A stretch of DNA of 11,158 bases, from positions 1 to 11,158 of the forward strand of contig RFJF01000169.1 in the NCBI GenBank assembly GCA_003695455.1, given 5' to 3'. Position numbers and translations under genes: made by a program. Shown here one piece after another: positions 1 to 6,149 of this stretch. Each line of letters opens with the position of its first letter. Within the stretch, counting starts at the first letter, position 1. The notes beneath the pieces were generated by a model. It was given only the letters and a program-made list of their open reading frames with translations, did no database searches and had not been told where the DNA came from. This stretch comes from Chloroflexota bacterium (GTDB taxonomy: Bacteria; Chloroflexota; Anaerolineae; 4572-78; J111).

Positions 1-546
1 GGCATGGTGGTTACCACCCACAGCGAACGGCTGAACCGCTACCGCCGCATGATTTTGGAACTGCTCTTTGCCGAGCGCAATCACGTGTGCGCCGTGTGCG
101 TGATGAACGGCAACTGCGAACTGCAAGCCGTGGCTGCCATTGAAGGCATGGACCACGTTCGGTTTGATTACATCTGCCCGGATTTGCCGGTAGACGCCAG
201 CCACGAACGCTTTGGGCTGGACCACAATCGCTGCATTTTGTGTACCCGTTGCGTGCGCGTGTGCGACGAGGTTGAAGGCGCGCACACCAAAGATGTGTTG
301 GGGCGCGGCATCAACTGCCGGGTGGTCAACGACCTGAACCAGCCGTGGGGAAGCAGTTTTAGCTGCACCAGTTGCGGCAAATGTGTGCAGGTTTGCCCCA
401 CCGGCGCGCTGTTCAAAAAAGGCTCATCCGTGGCAGAAATGGAAAAACGGCACGATTTTCTGAGCTGGATTACCAACGGCCGCGAACGTAACGAGTGGAA
501 TCACGCCGGCCATGAGCCGTACTTTGTCGCCCACAAACGCAAGTAA
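1..546 (+). CDS. hoxU: NAD-reducing bidirectional [NiFe] hydrogenase diaphorase subunit HoxU (5' partial)
   Basis: Electron-transfer subunit of the diaphorase half of the cytoplasmic group 3d hydrogenase; it carries electrons between the HoxF flavin/NAD site and HoxY. The frame is open to the window edge, so the N-terminal [2Fe-2S] domain is off-window; HoxU is usually near 240 residues and 181 are visible. Counting from the first codon, a HxC-x2-C-x5-C site (C30, C33, C39) resembles the NuoG-like His/Cys cluster site. Two ferredoxin-type [4Fe-4S] motifs follow: C78-x2-C81-x2-C84-x3-C88 and C122-x2-C125-x2-C128-x3-C132-P. The blocks [27 protein letters not shown] and DLNQPWG are typical of HoxU. 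The ATG at 4 is probably internal. The stop is at 544-546, and hoxY starts 39 nt downstream, so one operon is likely. HndC/NuoG-like subunits of other hydrogenases are alternatives, but hoxY and hoxH next door settle the call. Confidence 0.95.
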   Translation, partial: GMVVTTHSERLNRYRRMILELLFAERNHVCAVCVMNGNCELQAVAAIEGMDHVRFDYICPDLPVDASHERFGLDHNRCILCTRCVRVCDEVEGAHTKDVLGRGINCRVVNDLNQPWGSSFSCTSCGKCVQVCPTGALFKKGSSVAEMEKRHDFLSWITNGRERNEWNHAGHEPYFVAHKRK

Positions 547-585
547 CCAACATCCTGCAAAATTTCAATCCCAAGGATTTGAGAG

Positions 586-1137
586 ATGACCCAACAAACC
601 TCAAAAATCAGATTAGCCACGGTCTGGCTGGGCGGCTGTTCCGGCTGCCATATGAGCTTTCTTGACCTGGACGAAAAGCTGATTGACCTGGCTGACGCCG
701 TGGAACTGGTGTACAGTCCCATTGCCGATGCCAAAGAATTTCCCCAAAATGTAGATGTAACGCTGGTAGAAGGCGCGGTAGCCAACGTGGACCATTTGGA
801 ACTGGCCGAACAAATCAGGGAACGCAGTAAAATTGTCGTCAGTTTTGGCGATTGCGCCGTAACCGGCAACGTCACCAGCCTGCGCAACCGGCTCAACGTG
901 GATGATCTGCTGACCGCCGTCTACCACGCCGGCCCCGGCGCTGTGCCGCTGGGGCTGGATGACGATGGCATCATGCCCGCCCTGATTGACCGGGTGGTGC
1001 CGCTGCACCAGATTATCCCCGTGGATGCGTTCATTCCCGGCTGCCCGCCGGACCCGGACCGAATTTGGGCCGCGGTCAGCGCCCTGCTGAACGGCAAACC
1101 GGTTCACCTGCCGGAAGAGATGCGATATTTTGGATAA
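586..1137 (+). CDS. hoxY: NAD-reducing hydrogenase small subunit HoxY
   Basis: Small subunit of the soluble group 3d [NiFe] hydrogenase; it pairs with HoxH and holds the proximal Fe-S cluster that links the Ni-Fe site to the diaphorase. The 183-residue product is the usual short HoxY form with only the N-terminal flavodoxin-like domain. The four ligands of a single proximal [4Fe-4S] cluster are visible: C18-x2-C21 in [10 protein letters not shown]90 in FGDCAVTGN and C153 in PGCPPDPD. There is no Tat signal and no C-terminal medial/distal cluster domain, which fits a cytoplasmic enzyme and excludes uptake-type small subunits. The ATG at 586 is chosen because AAGGA at 573-577 lies 8 nt upstream. 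It is the third visible step of hoxU-hoxY-hoxH, with 39-nt gaps on both sides. Confidence 0.96.
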   Translation: MTQQTSKIRLATVWLGGCSGCHMSFLDLDEKLIDLADAVELVYSPIADAKEFPQNVDVTLVEGAVANVDHLELAEQIRERSKIVVSFGDCAVTGNVTSLRNRLNVDDLLTAVYHAGPGAVPLGLDDDGIMPALIDRVVPLHQIIPVDAFIPGCPPDPDRIWAAVSALLNGKPVHLPEEMRYFG

Positions 1138-1142
1138 CCAGC

Positions 1143-1162
1143 CCGGTCCCGCCGTGGGCCGG
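1143..1162 (+). other. Small intercistronic stem-loop before the hoxH ribosome binding site
   Basis: In the 39-nt hoxY-hoxH gap, CCGG-T-CCC at 1143-1150 can pair with GGGCCGG at 1156-1162 across a 5-nt loop. This gives a 7-bp GC-rich stem with one bulged T. It ends directly before AAAAGGAT (1163-1170), the hoxH ribosome binding site. It has no T-tract and so is not a terminator. A role in mRNA processing or in setting subunit ratios is possible but speculative; such short stems also arise by chance in GC-rich DNA. Confidence 0.3.
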
Positions 1163-1176
1163 AAAAGGATAAACTC

Positions 1177-2613
1177 ATGAGCAAAACCATCACCATTGAT
1201 CCTGTAACCCGCATTGAAGGCCACGCCAAAATCACCCTGCAACTGGACGATTCCGGCAACGTGGCCGACGCCCGTTTTCACGTAACAGAATTCAGAGGCT
1301 TTGAAAAATTCTGCGTGGGCCGCAGTTTTTGGGAAATGCCCGGCATCACCGCCCGAATTTGCGGCATCTGCCCGGTCAGCCACCTGCTGGCCTCAAGCAA
1401 AACCGGCGACGCCATTTTGGGCGTTAAAATTCCGCCCACCGCCGAAAAACTGCGCCGCCTGATGAACTGGGGCCAGTTGGTGCAAAGTCACGCCCTCAGC
1501 TTTTTCCACCTCAGCGGCCCGGATTTACTGCTGGGCATGGAAAGCGACCCCACCACCCGCAACATTATGGGCCTCATCCAAAAATACCCGGAAGTGGCTC
1601 GCAACGGCATCCGCCTGCGAAAATTTGGTCAGGATGTCATTCGCATTCTGGGCGGACAGAGCGTTCACCCGGCGTGGACCATCCCCGGCGGCGTGCGCAC
1701 CCCGCTTTCCGCAGAAGACCGCGACGCCATCAAACGGGATTTACCGGAAGCGTTTGATATTGTTGAACTGGCGCTGGACATGCTCAAAGACGCCTTTGAC
1801 ACCAACGCCACAGAAATTGAAACCTACGGCAATTTTAACAGCCTGTACGCCGGGCTGGTCACGTCCGATGGCGGGCTGGAACATTACGACGGCAAATTCC
1901 GGGTGATGGACGGCGACGGCCGGATTCTGGAAGATATGGCCCCGGAAGATTACCGCACCGTCATCGGTGAAGCGGTTGAACCGTGGAGCTACCTCAAATT
2001 TCCCTACTACAAACCACACGCCAACGGCAATTACGCCGATGGGATGTATCGCGTGGGGCCGCTGGCGCGGGTGAACATTTGCGATTTTGCCGGCACGCCC
2101 CTGGCCGACCGCGAACTGCGCCAGTTCCGCCGGCTGGGCGAGCGCGGCAAACCCGTAACCAGCAGTTTTCACTACCACTACGCCCGCCTGATTGAAATTT
2201 TGTTCTCGCTGGAAAAAATTGAGGAAACGCTGGAAGACCCAAATATCACCAGCGAACACGTTCGCAGTAACGCCAGCGTTAACCAGCTTGTGGGCGTGGG
2301 CGTTACCGAAGCGCCGCGCGGTACGCTGTTCCACGAATACCACGTGGACTCCAACGGCATTTTGCAGGATGTCAACCTGGTGGTAGCCACCGGCCAAAAC
2401 AACCTGGCCATGAATCAAACCGTCAAGCAAATTGCGCAATCCTACATCAACGGCCACCAGCTCACCGAGGGGTTGCTCAACCGGGTTGAACACGGCATCC
2501 GGGCTTACGACCCCTGCCTCAGTTGCTCAACCCACGCCGTGGGGCAAATGCCGCTGCACGTGCAGCTTGTGGCCCCGGACGGCGCGCTGATTGATGAAAG
2601 AATCCGGGATTAG
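1177..2613 (+). CDS. hoxH: NAD-reducing hydrogenase large (catalytic) subunit HoxH
   Basis: Catalytic subunit with the Ni-Fe(CN)2CO centre that oxidises H2 or reduces protons, coupled through HoxY/HoxU/HoxF to NAD(H) in the cytoplasm. At 478 residues it has normal length for HoxH. The N-terminal metal motif is R60-I-C62-G-I-C65-x3-H69. The C-terminal motif is D445-P-C447-x2-C450-x2-H453, so all four Ni/Fe cysteine ligands are present. RIEGHAKI near residue 12 is the conserved L0 region. A tail of about 25 residues follows H453; by analogy with known HoxH proteins, a maturation protease removes it after nickel insertion, and such a protease is the next gene. AAAGGA at 1164-1169 precedes the ATG at 1177. 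The [10 protein letters not shown] form supports group 3d over group 3b/3c enzymes. Confidence 0.97.
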   Translation: MSKTITIDPVTRIEGHAKITLQLDDSGNVADARFHVTEFRGFEKFCVGRSFWEMPGITARICGICPVSHLLASSKTGDAILGVKIPPTAEKLRRLMNWGQLVQSHALSFFHLSGPDLLLGMESDPTTRNIMGLIQKYPEVARNGIRLRKFGQDVIRILGGQSVHPAWTIPGGVRTPLSAEDRDAIKRDLPEAFDIVELALDMLKDAFDTNATEIETYGNFNSLYAGLVTSDGGLEHYDGKFRVMDGDGRILEDMAPEDYRTVIGEAVEPWSYLKFPYYKPHANGNYADGMYRVGPLARVNICDFAGTPLADRELRQFRRLGERGKPVTSSFHYHYARLIEILFSLEKIEETLEDPNITSEHVRSNASVNQLVGVGVTEAPRGTLFHEYHVDSNGILQDVNLVVATGQNNLAMNQTVKQIAQSYINGHQLTEGLLNRVEHGIRAYDPCLSCSTHAVGQMPLHVQLVAPDGALIDERIRD

Positions 2614-2616
2614 CCA

Positions 2617-3114
2617 ATGATTTTGGTTATTGGATACGGCAATAGTTTGCGCGGCGACGACGGCGCGGGGCTGCTGCTGGCGCGGCAGATCGAACAGGCA
2701 TGCCGGCAGCGCGGCCTGCCGGTTGAACGGCTGGAATACCAGCAACTTGTCCCGGAAATTGCGCTGGATATTCTGCGGGATGACGTGACGGCCGTTATTT
2801 TCACCGATACCCACGTGGCGCATGCCGGCCCGGGAACAAACGGGGTGCAAATCCGGGTGCTGTCCGCCGCCGATGTTTCGCCCACTGTGGGGCATCACCT
2901 GACGCCCGCCACGCTGCTGATGTACACCCACCTGCTGTACGGCAAGCAAATTCCGGCGCGGCTGGTCACGGTTCCCGGATTTGTTTTTGCTCACGGGCAA
3001 GCCATCAGCTCGCAAACCCGGAGCGCGCTCAAAAAAGCCGGCCCCCAAATATCGCGCTTGCTGGATGGACTGCCCCAACCTGAGGTTGCCGCCAACTGTT
3101 TGACACCTACCTGA
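2617..3114 (+). CDS. hoxW: Hydrogenase maturation protease (HoxW/HyaD/HycI family)
   Basis: Nickel-dependent endopeptidase that trims the C-terminal tail of the hydrogenase large subunit, probably HoxH encoded directly upstream. The 165-residue protein starts with the family signature GYGNSLRGDDGAG (residues 6-18). Likely nickel-probing residues by comparison with HycI/HybD are D15, D64 (in FTDTH) and H93/H94 (in VGHHLTPATLL). Only 3 nt separate the hoxH stop and the ATG at 2617, and there is no clear Shine-Dalgarno sequence, so translation is probably coupled to hoxH. It is the last gene of the hox unit and is followed by a hairpin. The symbol rests on position beside hoxH; the sequence alone says only 'hydrogenase maturation protease'. 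No hyp genes are in the window. Confidence 0.9.
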   Translation: MILVIGYGNSLRGDDGAGLLLARQIEQACRQRGLPVERLEYQQLVPEIALDILRDDVTAVIFTDTHVAHAGPGTNGVQIRVLSAADVSPTVGHHLTPATLLMYTHLLYGKQIPARLVTVPGFVFAHGQAISSQTRSALKKAGPQISRLLDGLPQPEVAANCLTPT

Positions 3115-3130
3115 TTGTTCCCTCCTGTTG

Positions 3131-3159
3131 AAATGCCTCCGGATAATCTGGAGGCATTT
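3131..3159 (+). terminator. Likely terminator of the hox operon
   Basis: A perfect 10-bp inverted repeat (AAATGCCTCC at 3131-3140, GGAGGCATTT at 3150-3159) begins 17 nt after the maturation protease stop. The inner bases 3141-3143 and 3147-3149 can extend the stem with one G-T pair, leaving a 3-nt loop. The downstream tract (TTTCTCTAT) is only moderately T-rich, so termination efficiency is uncertain, but the position between two transcription units fits. Confidence 0.7.
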
Positions 3160-3214
3160 CTCTATAAATAAGGCGCATCATGAGGGATTTAGCCATAAGT
3201 TTTACTAATATTTC

Positions 3215-3228
3215 GTGATGCAGTTCAC
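3215..3228. promoter_or_regulatory. GTGA-N6-TCAC operator, site 1
   Basis: GTGA at 3215-3218 and TCAC at 3225-3228 form an inverted repeat with a 6-bp spacer. This is the core geometry of CRP sites (TGTGA-N6-TCACA) and also of Rex sites (TTGTGAA-N4-TTCACAA). The centre is 19 bp before that of site 2, and both sites begin with CGTGAT, a direct repeat 19 bp apart. Confidence 0.55.
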
Positions 3229-3233
3229 AAGAC

Positions 3234-3247
3234 GTGATAAATGTCAC
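3234..3247. promoter_or_regulatory. GTGA-N6-TCAC operator, site 2
   Basis: GTGA at 3234-3237 and TCAC at 3244-3247 with a 6-bp spacer (TAAATG). The centre at 3240.5 lies 23 bp before the centre of the best site (3263.5). Same core geometry as sites 1 and 3, with a less symmetric spacer than site 3. Confidence 0.6.
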
Positions 3248-3254
3248 TTATCTA

Positions 3255-3272
3255 TAGTGACACTTGTCACTA
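3255..3272. promoter_or_regulatory. GTGA-N6-TCAC operator, site 3 (strongest)
   Basis: Perfect 8-bp inverted repeat TAGTGACA/TGTCACTA with a 2-bp centre (3255-3262 and 3265-3272). The inner GTGACA-N2-TGTCAC block is the same as that upstream of the cyclic-nucleotide-binding-domain gene at 5302-5315. A dimeric regulator of the CRP/FNR superfamily or a Rex-type NADH sensor would fit; the sequence does not decide between them. Confidence 0.75.
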
Positions 3273-3415
3273 GGCACAGATGCCGTCATGTGATACTCTA
3301 CAACAGGAAGAAAAGTGCTTTTTTTGCCGCTGTGGGGGGGGTCTTTGTTTCCCCAATAATTAATTTCATATTGCGGCACCAATCATTAACCTGGGAAAGC
3401 AAAGGAGCTAATGCT

Positions 3416-4882
3416 ATGAGTGTACAATCATTTTACCGCGTTATTGACCGCAAAGAACGGACCTACAAAACTCCGGTCCCGTACGAGAAACGGCCTGTAG
3501 AAGAACGCACCACCGATTTTGATGAAGTGATTTGCGGATTCAACGTTGAAACCGCAATGGCCGAAGCCGCGCGCTGCATTCAGTGCCCGGACCCGCAGCC
3601 CTGCCTGCTCAACTGTCCGGCCGGCAACGACATTCCGGAAGCGTTGTGGTTAACCAGTCAGGGTGATTTTGTGGGCGCGGCGCAGGTATTTGCCCAAACC
3701 AGCCCCCTGCCGGAAGTGTGCGGCCGGGTGTGCCCCATGTTGTGCCAGCGCGGGTGTGTGCTGGGCAAATACAACGGGGCCGTCACCATCGGCAAAATCG
3801 AAGCCTTTGTAGCCAACAAAGCCCGCGAAGCCGGGGTGTTAGCTATCAACCCCCCGGCCCAAAAAACCGGCAAAAAGGTTGCGGTGGTTGGTTCCGGCCC
3901 GGCGGGCATTACCGTGGCTCAGGAACTGGTTATGAAAGGCCACGAAATCACCGTATTTGAGGCCTGGCCAAAAGCGGGCGGCGTGTTGGTTTACGGTATC
4001 CCCAACTTTAAACTTAACAAATATGTGGTTCAGGAAAAAATAAAAGACCTGGAAAAAGCCGGGGTGACGTTTATCACCAATACGCGCATTGGTGACAAAA
4101 TTACCATTGATGATTTGCTGAAGGAATATGATGCCGTATTTTTGGGTACCGGTGCCAGCATTGAGGCCAAAATGGATATCCCCGGTGAAGATTTAGACGG
4201 CATTTACACCAGCACCGACTACCTGGTACGGGCCAACGTGCCCACCGAAATGCTTCCGCCGGAAAAACAGCAAAAATACAATATTGGCAAACGTGTAGCC
4301 GTGATTGGCGGTGGCGATACCGCCGTAGACTGCGCCCGTTCATCTATCCGGCTGGGCGCCGAAGAAGTTACCATTGTTTATCGCCGCACAGAAGCAGAGA
4401 TGCCCGGCAACAAAGTTGAACGGGGTGTTTGTGTAGAAGAAGGCACAAAAATCAACTACCTGCAAGCGCCGGTAGAATATATTGGCGATGAAAACGGCCA
4501 CGTCAAAGCCATGAAGGTCATAAAAATGGAACTGGGTGAACCGGATGCCTCAGGGCGACGGCGGCCGGTTCCCATTGAAGGCTCAGAGTTTATTCAGGAA
4601 GTTGATACTGTAGTGCTGGCTGTGGGCTACTGGCCAGACCCGTTTTTGGGTGAACGCACCAACGACTTGGTGACACACAAATGGGGGCTGTTCCTGACAG
4701 ATGAAGAAGTAGGTGCTACCAGCAAAAAAGGCGTCTTTGCCGCCGGAGACAACGTTCACGGCCCTGACCTGGTAATTACGGCCATTGCCACAGCCCAAAA
4801 AGCAGCAAAACATATTGAGGCTTATCTCAACGGCGAGTTTGAATGGCCTGAAATTAAAAAACCAGAACGACGTAAACGCTAA
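3416..4882 (+). CDS. GltD/NfnB-like NADPH-dependent FAD/Fe-S oxidoreductase
   Basis: Member of the glutamate synthase beta-subunit family, which moves electrons between NAD(P)H, FAD and two N-terminal [4Fe-4S] clusters. The 488-residue product has C54-x2-C57-x5-C63-x3-C67 and C102-x3-C106-x3-C110-x3-C114 as cluster ligands. The FAD Rossmann motif is VAVVGSGPAG (about 155-164), followed by GGVLVYGIPNFKL. The NAD(P) Rossmann motif is VAVIGGGDTAVDCA (about 294-307). VYRR at 321-324 suggests NADPH preference, and the closing FAD motif GVFAAGDNVHGPDLV is near 439-453. The ATG at 3416 has AAAGGAG 8 nt upstream and gives the family's N-terminus. No GltB glutamate synthase and no NfnA-like subunit is adjacent, so neither glutamate synthase nor ferredoxin-bifurcating transhydrogenase can be assigned. 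Lying between hydrogenase and PFOR genes, it more likely serves redox balancing. NfnB, sulfide dehydrogenase alpha and orphan GltD are all possible. Confidence 0.88.
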   Translation: MSVQSFYRVIDRKERTYKTPVPYEKRPVEERTTDFDEVICGFNVETAMAEAARCIQCPDPQPCLLNCPAGNDIPEALWLTSQGDFVGAAQVFAQTSPLPEVCGRVCPMLCQRGCVLGKYNGAVTIGKIEAFVANKAREAGVLAINPPAQKTGKKVAVVGSGPAGITVAQELVMKGHEITVFEAWPKAGGVLVYGIPNFKLNKYVVQEKIKDLEKAGVTFITNTRIGDKITIDDLLKEYDAVFLGTGASIEAKMDIPGEDLDGIYTSTDYLVRANVPTEMLPPEKQQKYNIGKRVAVIGGGDTAVDCARSSIRLGAEEVTIVYRRTEAEMPGNKVERGVCVEEGTKINYLQAPVEYIGDENGHVKAMKVIKMELGEPDASGRRRPVPIEGSEFIQEVDTVVLAVGYWPDPFLGERTNDLVTHKWGLFLTDEEVGATSKKGVFAAGDNVHGPDLVITAIATAQKAAKHIEAYLNGEFEWPEIKKPERRKR

Positions 4883-4900
4883 TTCAAGGAGACCTGTTTG

Positions 4901-5209
4901 ATGATTCCCGAAGCAACCCGGCTTAATTTAACCGCCGAAGCTACCAGTCTGGTTCAATGTCTGGAAAACGGCGACACCCAGGCCAGCATTCATCTGGCGC
5001 GCCTGATTGAAACGGATGAATCCGGCGTGTTCCAACCATTTGCCGACGCCGTGACCGCACGCCTGTCTGACCACCTGCTGCGCTGGGCCGAGTTGGGTGA
5101 AACAAACCCCGCTGTCACCCTGGAAGATGAAGTGTATCAAATCTTAAAAACTGCATCCACTGATTGGGATGGAATTTTTTCCAGCGGACGGCCGGGTGAA
5201 GAATCATAA
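4901..5209 (+). CDS. Small protein of unknown function, cotranscribed with the GltD-like enzyme
   Basis: I do not recognise this 102-residue acidic protein. It appears largely helical, with one cysteine (in LVQCLENGD), no metal-binding motif, no signal peptide and no membrane segment. The residues from about 25 to 65 (HLARLIE ... FADAVTARLSDHLLRWAELGE) look amphipathic, and the C-terminus is polar (GRPGEES). It follows the oxidoreductase by 18 nt with AAGGAG at 4886-4891, 9 nt before the ATG; a TTG at 4898 would add one residue and is an alternative start. A strong terminator follows at once. Position suggests a partner or regulator of the upstream enzyme, or of a shared protein complex. That is inference from gene order only. 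Confidence 0.75.
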   Translation: MIPEATRLNLTAEATSLVQCLENGDTQASIHLARLIETDESGVFQPFADAVTARLSDHLLRWAELGETNPAVTLEDEVYQILKTASTDWDGIFSSGRPGEES

Positions 5210-5221
5210 CTTTTAATCTGC

Positions 5222-5257
5222 CACAAAAAGAGCCGGGAAATCCCGGCTCTTTTTGTG
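5222..5257. terminator. Strong intrinsic terminator after the GltD-like unit
   Basis: A perfect 17-bp inverted repeat (arms 5222-5238 and 5241-5257) begins 13 nt after the stop of the small gene. It has a GC-rich core GAGCCGGGA/TCCCGGCTC, with an A5 run on the left and a T5 run on the right. The outer A/T pairs make it look functional on either strand. It separates this unit from the PFOR unit. Confidence 0.92.
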
Positions 5258-5527
5258 CAGAATTGACACCACAAAATCAATGACATCTATCCTGTTGGAA
5301 GGTGACATCTGTCACTTATGTTTCGGCAGATTAAGTTGTAAACTGAGATTAGAAGGTTAATAAACCTACAAGGGTACTTGGCTCACCAAATGCACCCCGG
5401 GAATTTGCCAAACAGTTAAGGAGAAAAGGCACACACCCAACTGTCAAAACGGCATCAAATAGTAAAACCTGTTGTAGGCTGATGGTTCAACAGAATCCTG
5501 TCAATCCACACGCATGGAGGTGCTAAA
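5258..5527 (+). promoter_or_regulatory. Regulatory region and leader of the cyclic-nucleotide-binding protein/PFOR unit
   Basis: Non-coding stretch with one clear GTGA-N6-TCAC operator (5302-5315) and a perfect -35-like TTGACA at 5263-5268. The best -10 for that box is TATCCT at 5288-5293 (19-bp spacer), which would put the operator at about the transcription start, a repressor layout. Alternatively, TAAACT at 5339-5344, centred 33 bp after the operator, could be the -10 of an activated promoter, leaving a leader of about 180 nt. Further on lie a small AGGTT/AACCT hairpin (5354-5367), an unused AAGGAG-like sequence near 5417-5423 with no start codon behind it, and a possible 14-codon leader frame at 5482-5526. 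GGAGGT at 5516-5521 serves the ATG at 5528. Confidence 0.6.
5302..5315. promoter_or_regulatory. GTGACA-N2-TGTCAC operator upstream of the PFOR unit
   Basis: Inverted repeat with 6-bp perfect arms (5302-5307 and 5310-5315) and a 2-bp centre. The arms are identical to the inner arms of site 3 at 3257-3270. TGACATCT of this site recurs at 5281-5288, 22 bp upstream, where ATGA-N6-TCCT (5280-5293) looks like a decayed second copy. That centre-to-centre spacing is close to the 19 and 23 bp of the other array. The same regulator probably acts on both units. Confidence 0.75.
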
Positions 5528-6007
5528 ATGACATCCAAACTTGAGCTAAAAGTAATTACCCTGCTGCGGTCCGTTGAGCTTACCCGTGAAATGGACTCCA
5601 ACCACCTGAAAACACTGGCCTCTTTCGCCAAAGAAGTCGAGTTTGAGGCAAACACACTAATCTATCGTCGAGGTGACAAAGGGCAAGCTGTATATTTGAT
5701 TGAAGAGGGTGAAGTTGTAATAGAAATGGATATACCCGGGCACGGCCTGATGGTCATGAACACTCTGGGGCCAGGTGACTTCTTTGGTTGGTCATCGTTG
5801 TTCACATCAGAACGCAAAATGGCCTGGACACGGGCCACCAAAAATACCCGAGCCATTGCATTTGATGCCGAACAACTTCAGGCGGCCTGCAAATTAGACC
5901 ACGAACTGGAGTACGCCATTGTCAGGCGCGCCGCCCAATCTACGGCCAATCGTATTAAAGCTAACCGTAAGCAACTTGCCGACCTCATCTCAACAAACAT
6001 ATTTTAG
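5528..6007 (+). CDS. Stand-alone cyclic-nucleotide-binding-domain protein (CRP-like sensor fold, no HTH)
   Basis: A 159-residue protein that aligns by eye with the sensor domain of CRP/FNR regulators. It has the beta-roll (about 35-85: NTLIYRRGDKGQAVYLIEEGEVVIEM), the GPGDFFG turn (81-87) and AWTRATKNTRAIAFDAEQL (about 99-117). A helix at about 125-155 corresponds to the CRP dimer helix, after which the protein stops. The usual 60-70 residue helix-turn-helix is absent, so it should not bind DNA by itself. In the phosphate-binding cassette, the glutamate and the Arg-Ser pair that hold cAMP in E. coli CRP appear as W88 and K97-M98, so classical cAMP binding is doubtful. One cysteine (C121) rules out an FNR-type Fe-S cluster. 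GGAGGT 6 nt upstream supports the start. It lies 142 nt before nifJ. The fold is secure; ligand and target are unknown. Confidence 0.85.
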   Translation: MTSKLELKVITLLRSVELTREMDSNHLKTLASFAKEVEFEANTLIYRRGDKGQAVYLIEEGEVVIEMDIPGHGLMVMNTLGPGDFFGWSSLFTSERKMAWTRATKNTRAIAFDAEQLQAACKLDHELEYAIVRRAAQSTANRIKANRKQLADLISTNIF

Positions 6008-6090
6008 GCAGGTCCTATCCCTGGCACAAATAACTCGGCTTTAACGGCATTCTAAACTTCCAGAACGTCATTTCTATAGTTTTGCATTTC

Positions 6091-6113
6091 AAGAAGCAAA
6101 AATCTTGCTTCTT
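6091..6113 (+). terminator. Terminator-like hairpin just before nifJ (terminator or attenuator)
   Basis: A perfect 9-bp inverted repeat AAGAAGCAA/TTGCTTCTT (6091-6099 and 6105-6113) with a 5-nt loop, followed by T-rich DNA (TAATATTATTTTT, then TTTTTT at 6132-6137). It lies 84 nt after the upstream stop and 24 nt before the nifJ ribosome binding site. The stem is AT-rich and modest. It may end part of the transcription from the CNB gene, act as a 5' stabiliser or attenuator for nifJ, or follow a nifJ-specific promoter; TATAGT at 6075-6080 resembles a -10 box, but I see no -35 box for it. Confidence 0.5.
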
Positions 6114-6149
6114 TAATATTATTTTTGTGTGTTTTTTGAGGAGACGGAT

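Larger units (their letters stand above)
3160..3415 (+). promoter_or_regulatory. Regulatory region of the GltD-like oxidoreductase unit
   Basis: Non-coding DNA between the hox terminator and the ATG at 3416. It holds three GTGA-N6-TCAC inverted repeats (3215-3228, 3234-3247, 3257-3270; listed separately). A -10-like hexamer GATACT lies at 3292-3297, centred 31 bp after the last operator; if real, it puts the operator centre near -40, as in class II CRP-type activation. No convincing -35 box pairs with it. A run of eight G lies at 3334-3341. AAAGGAG at 3401-3407 is the ribosome binding site for the ATG at 3416. An open frame runs through this region from 3215, but the operators and the family's N-terminus argue against it being translated. 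Confidence 0.6.

Noticed and set aside
3334..3341. Run of eight G in the leader of the GltD-like gene as a phase-variable tract
   Set aside because: It is outside the coding region and away from the likely promoter, and a single homopolymer is weak evidence for slippage control.
3215..3415. In-frame N-terminal extension of the GltD-like protein starting at 3215
   Set aside because: It would translate through the operator array, has no ribosome binding site, and adds 67 residues unlike the family; the ATG at 3416 has AAAGGAG 8 nt upstream.
5390..5419. Nine-codon frame in the leader of the CNB gene
   Set aside because: No ribosome binding site at a workable distance and nothing notable in the peptide.
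6019..6040. TGGCAC sequence upstream of nifJ as a sigma-54 promoter
   Set aside because: The -12 element (TTGC at proper spacing) is missing.
6129..6149. Earlier ATG for nifJ at 6129
   Set aside because: It overlaps the ribosome binding site GAGGAG (6138-6143); starting at 6150 also puts T31, E64 and R114 at the numbering known for the family.
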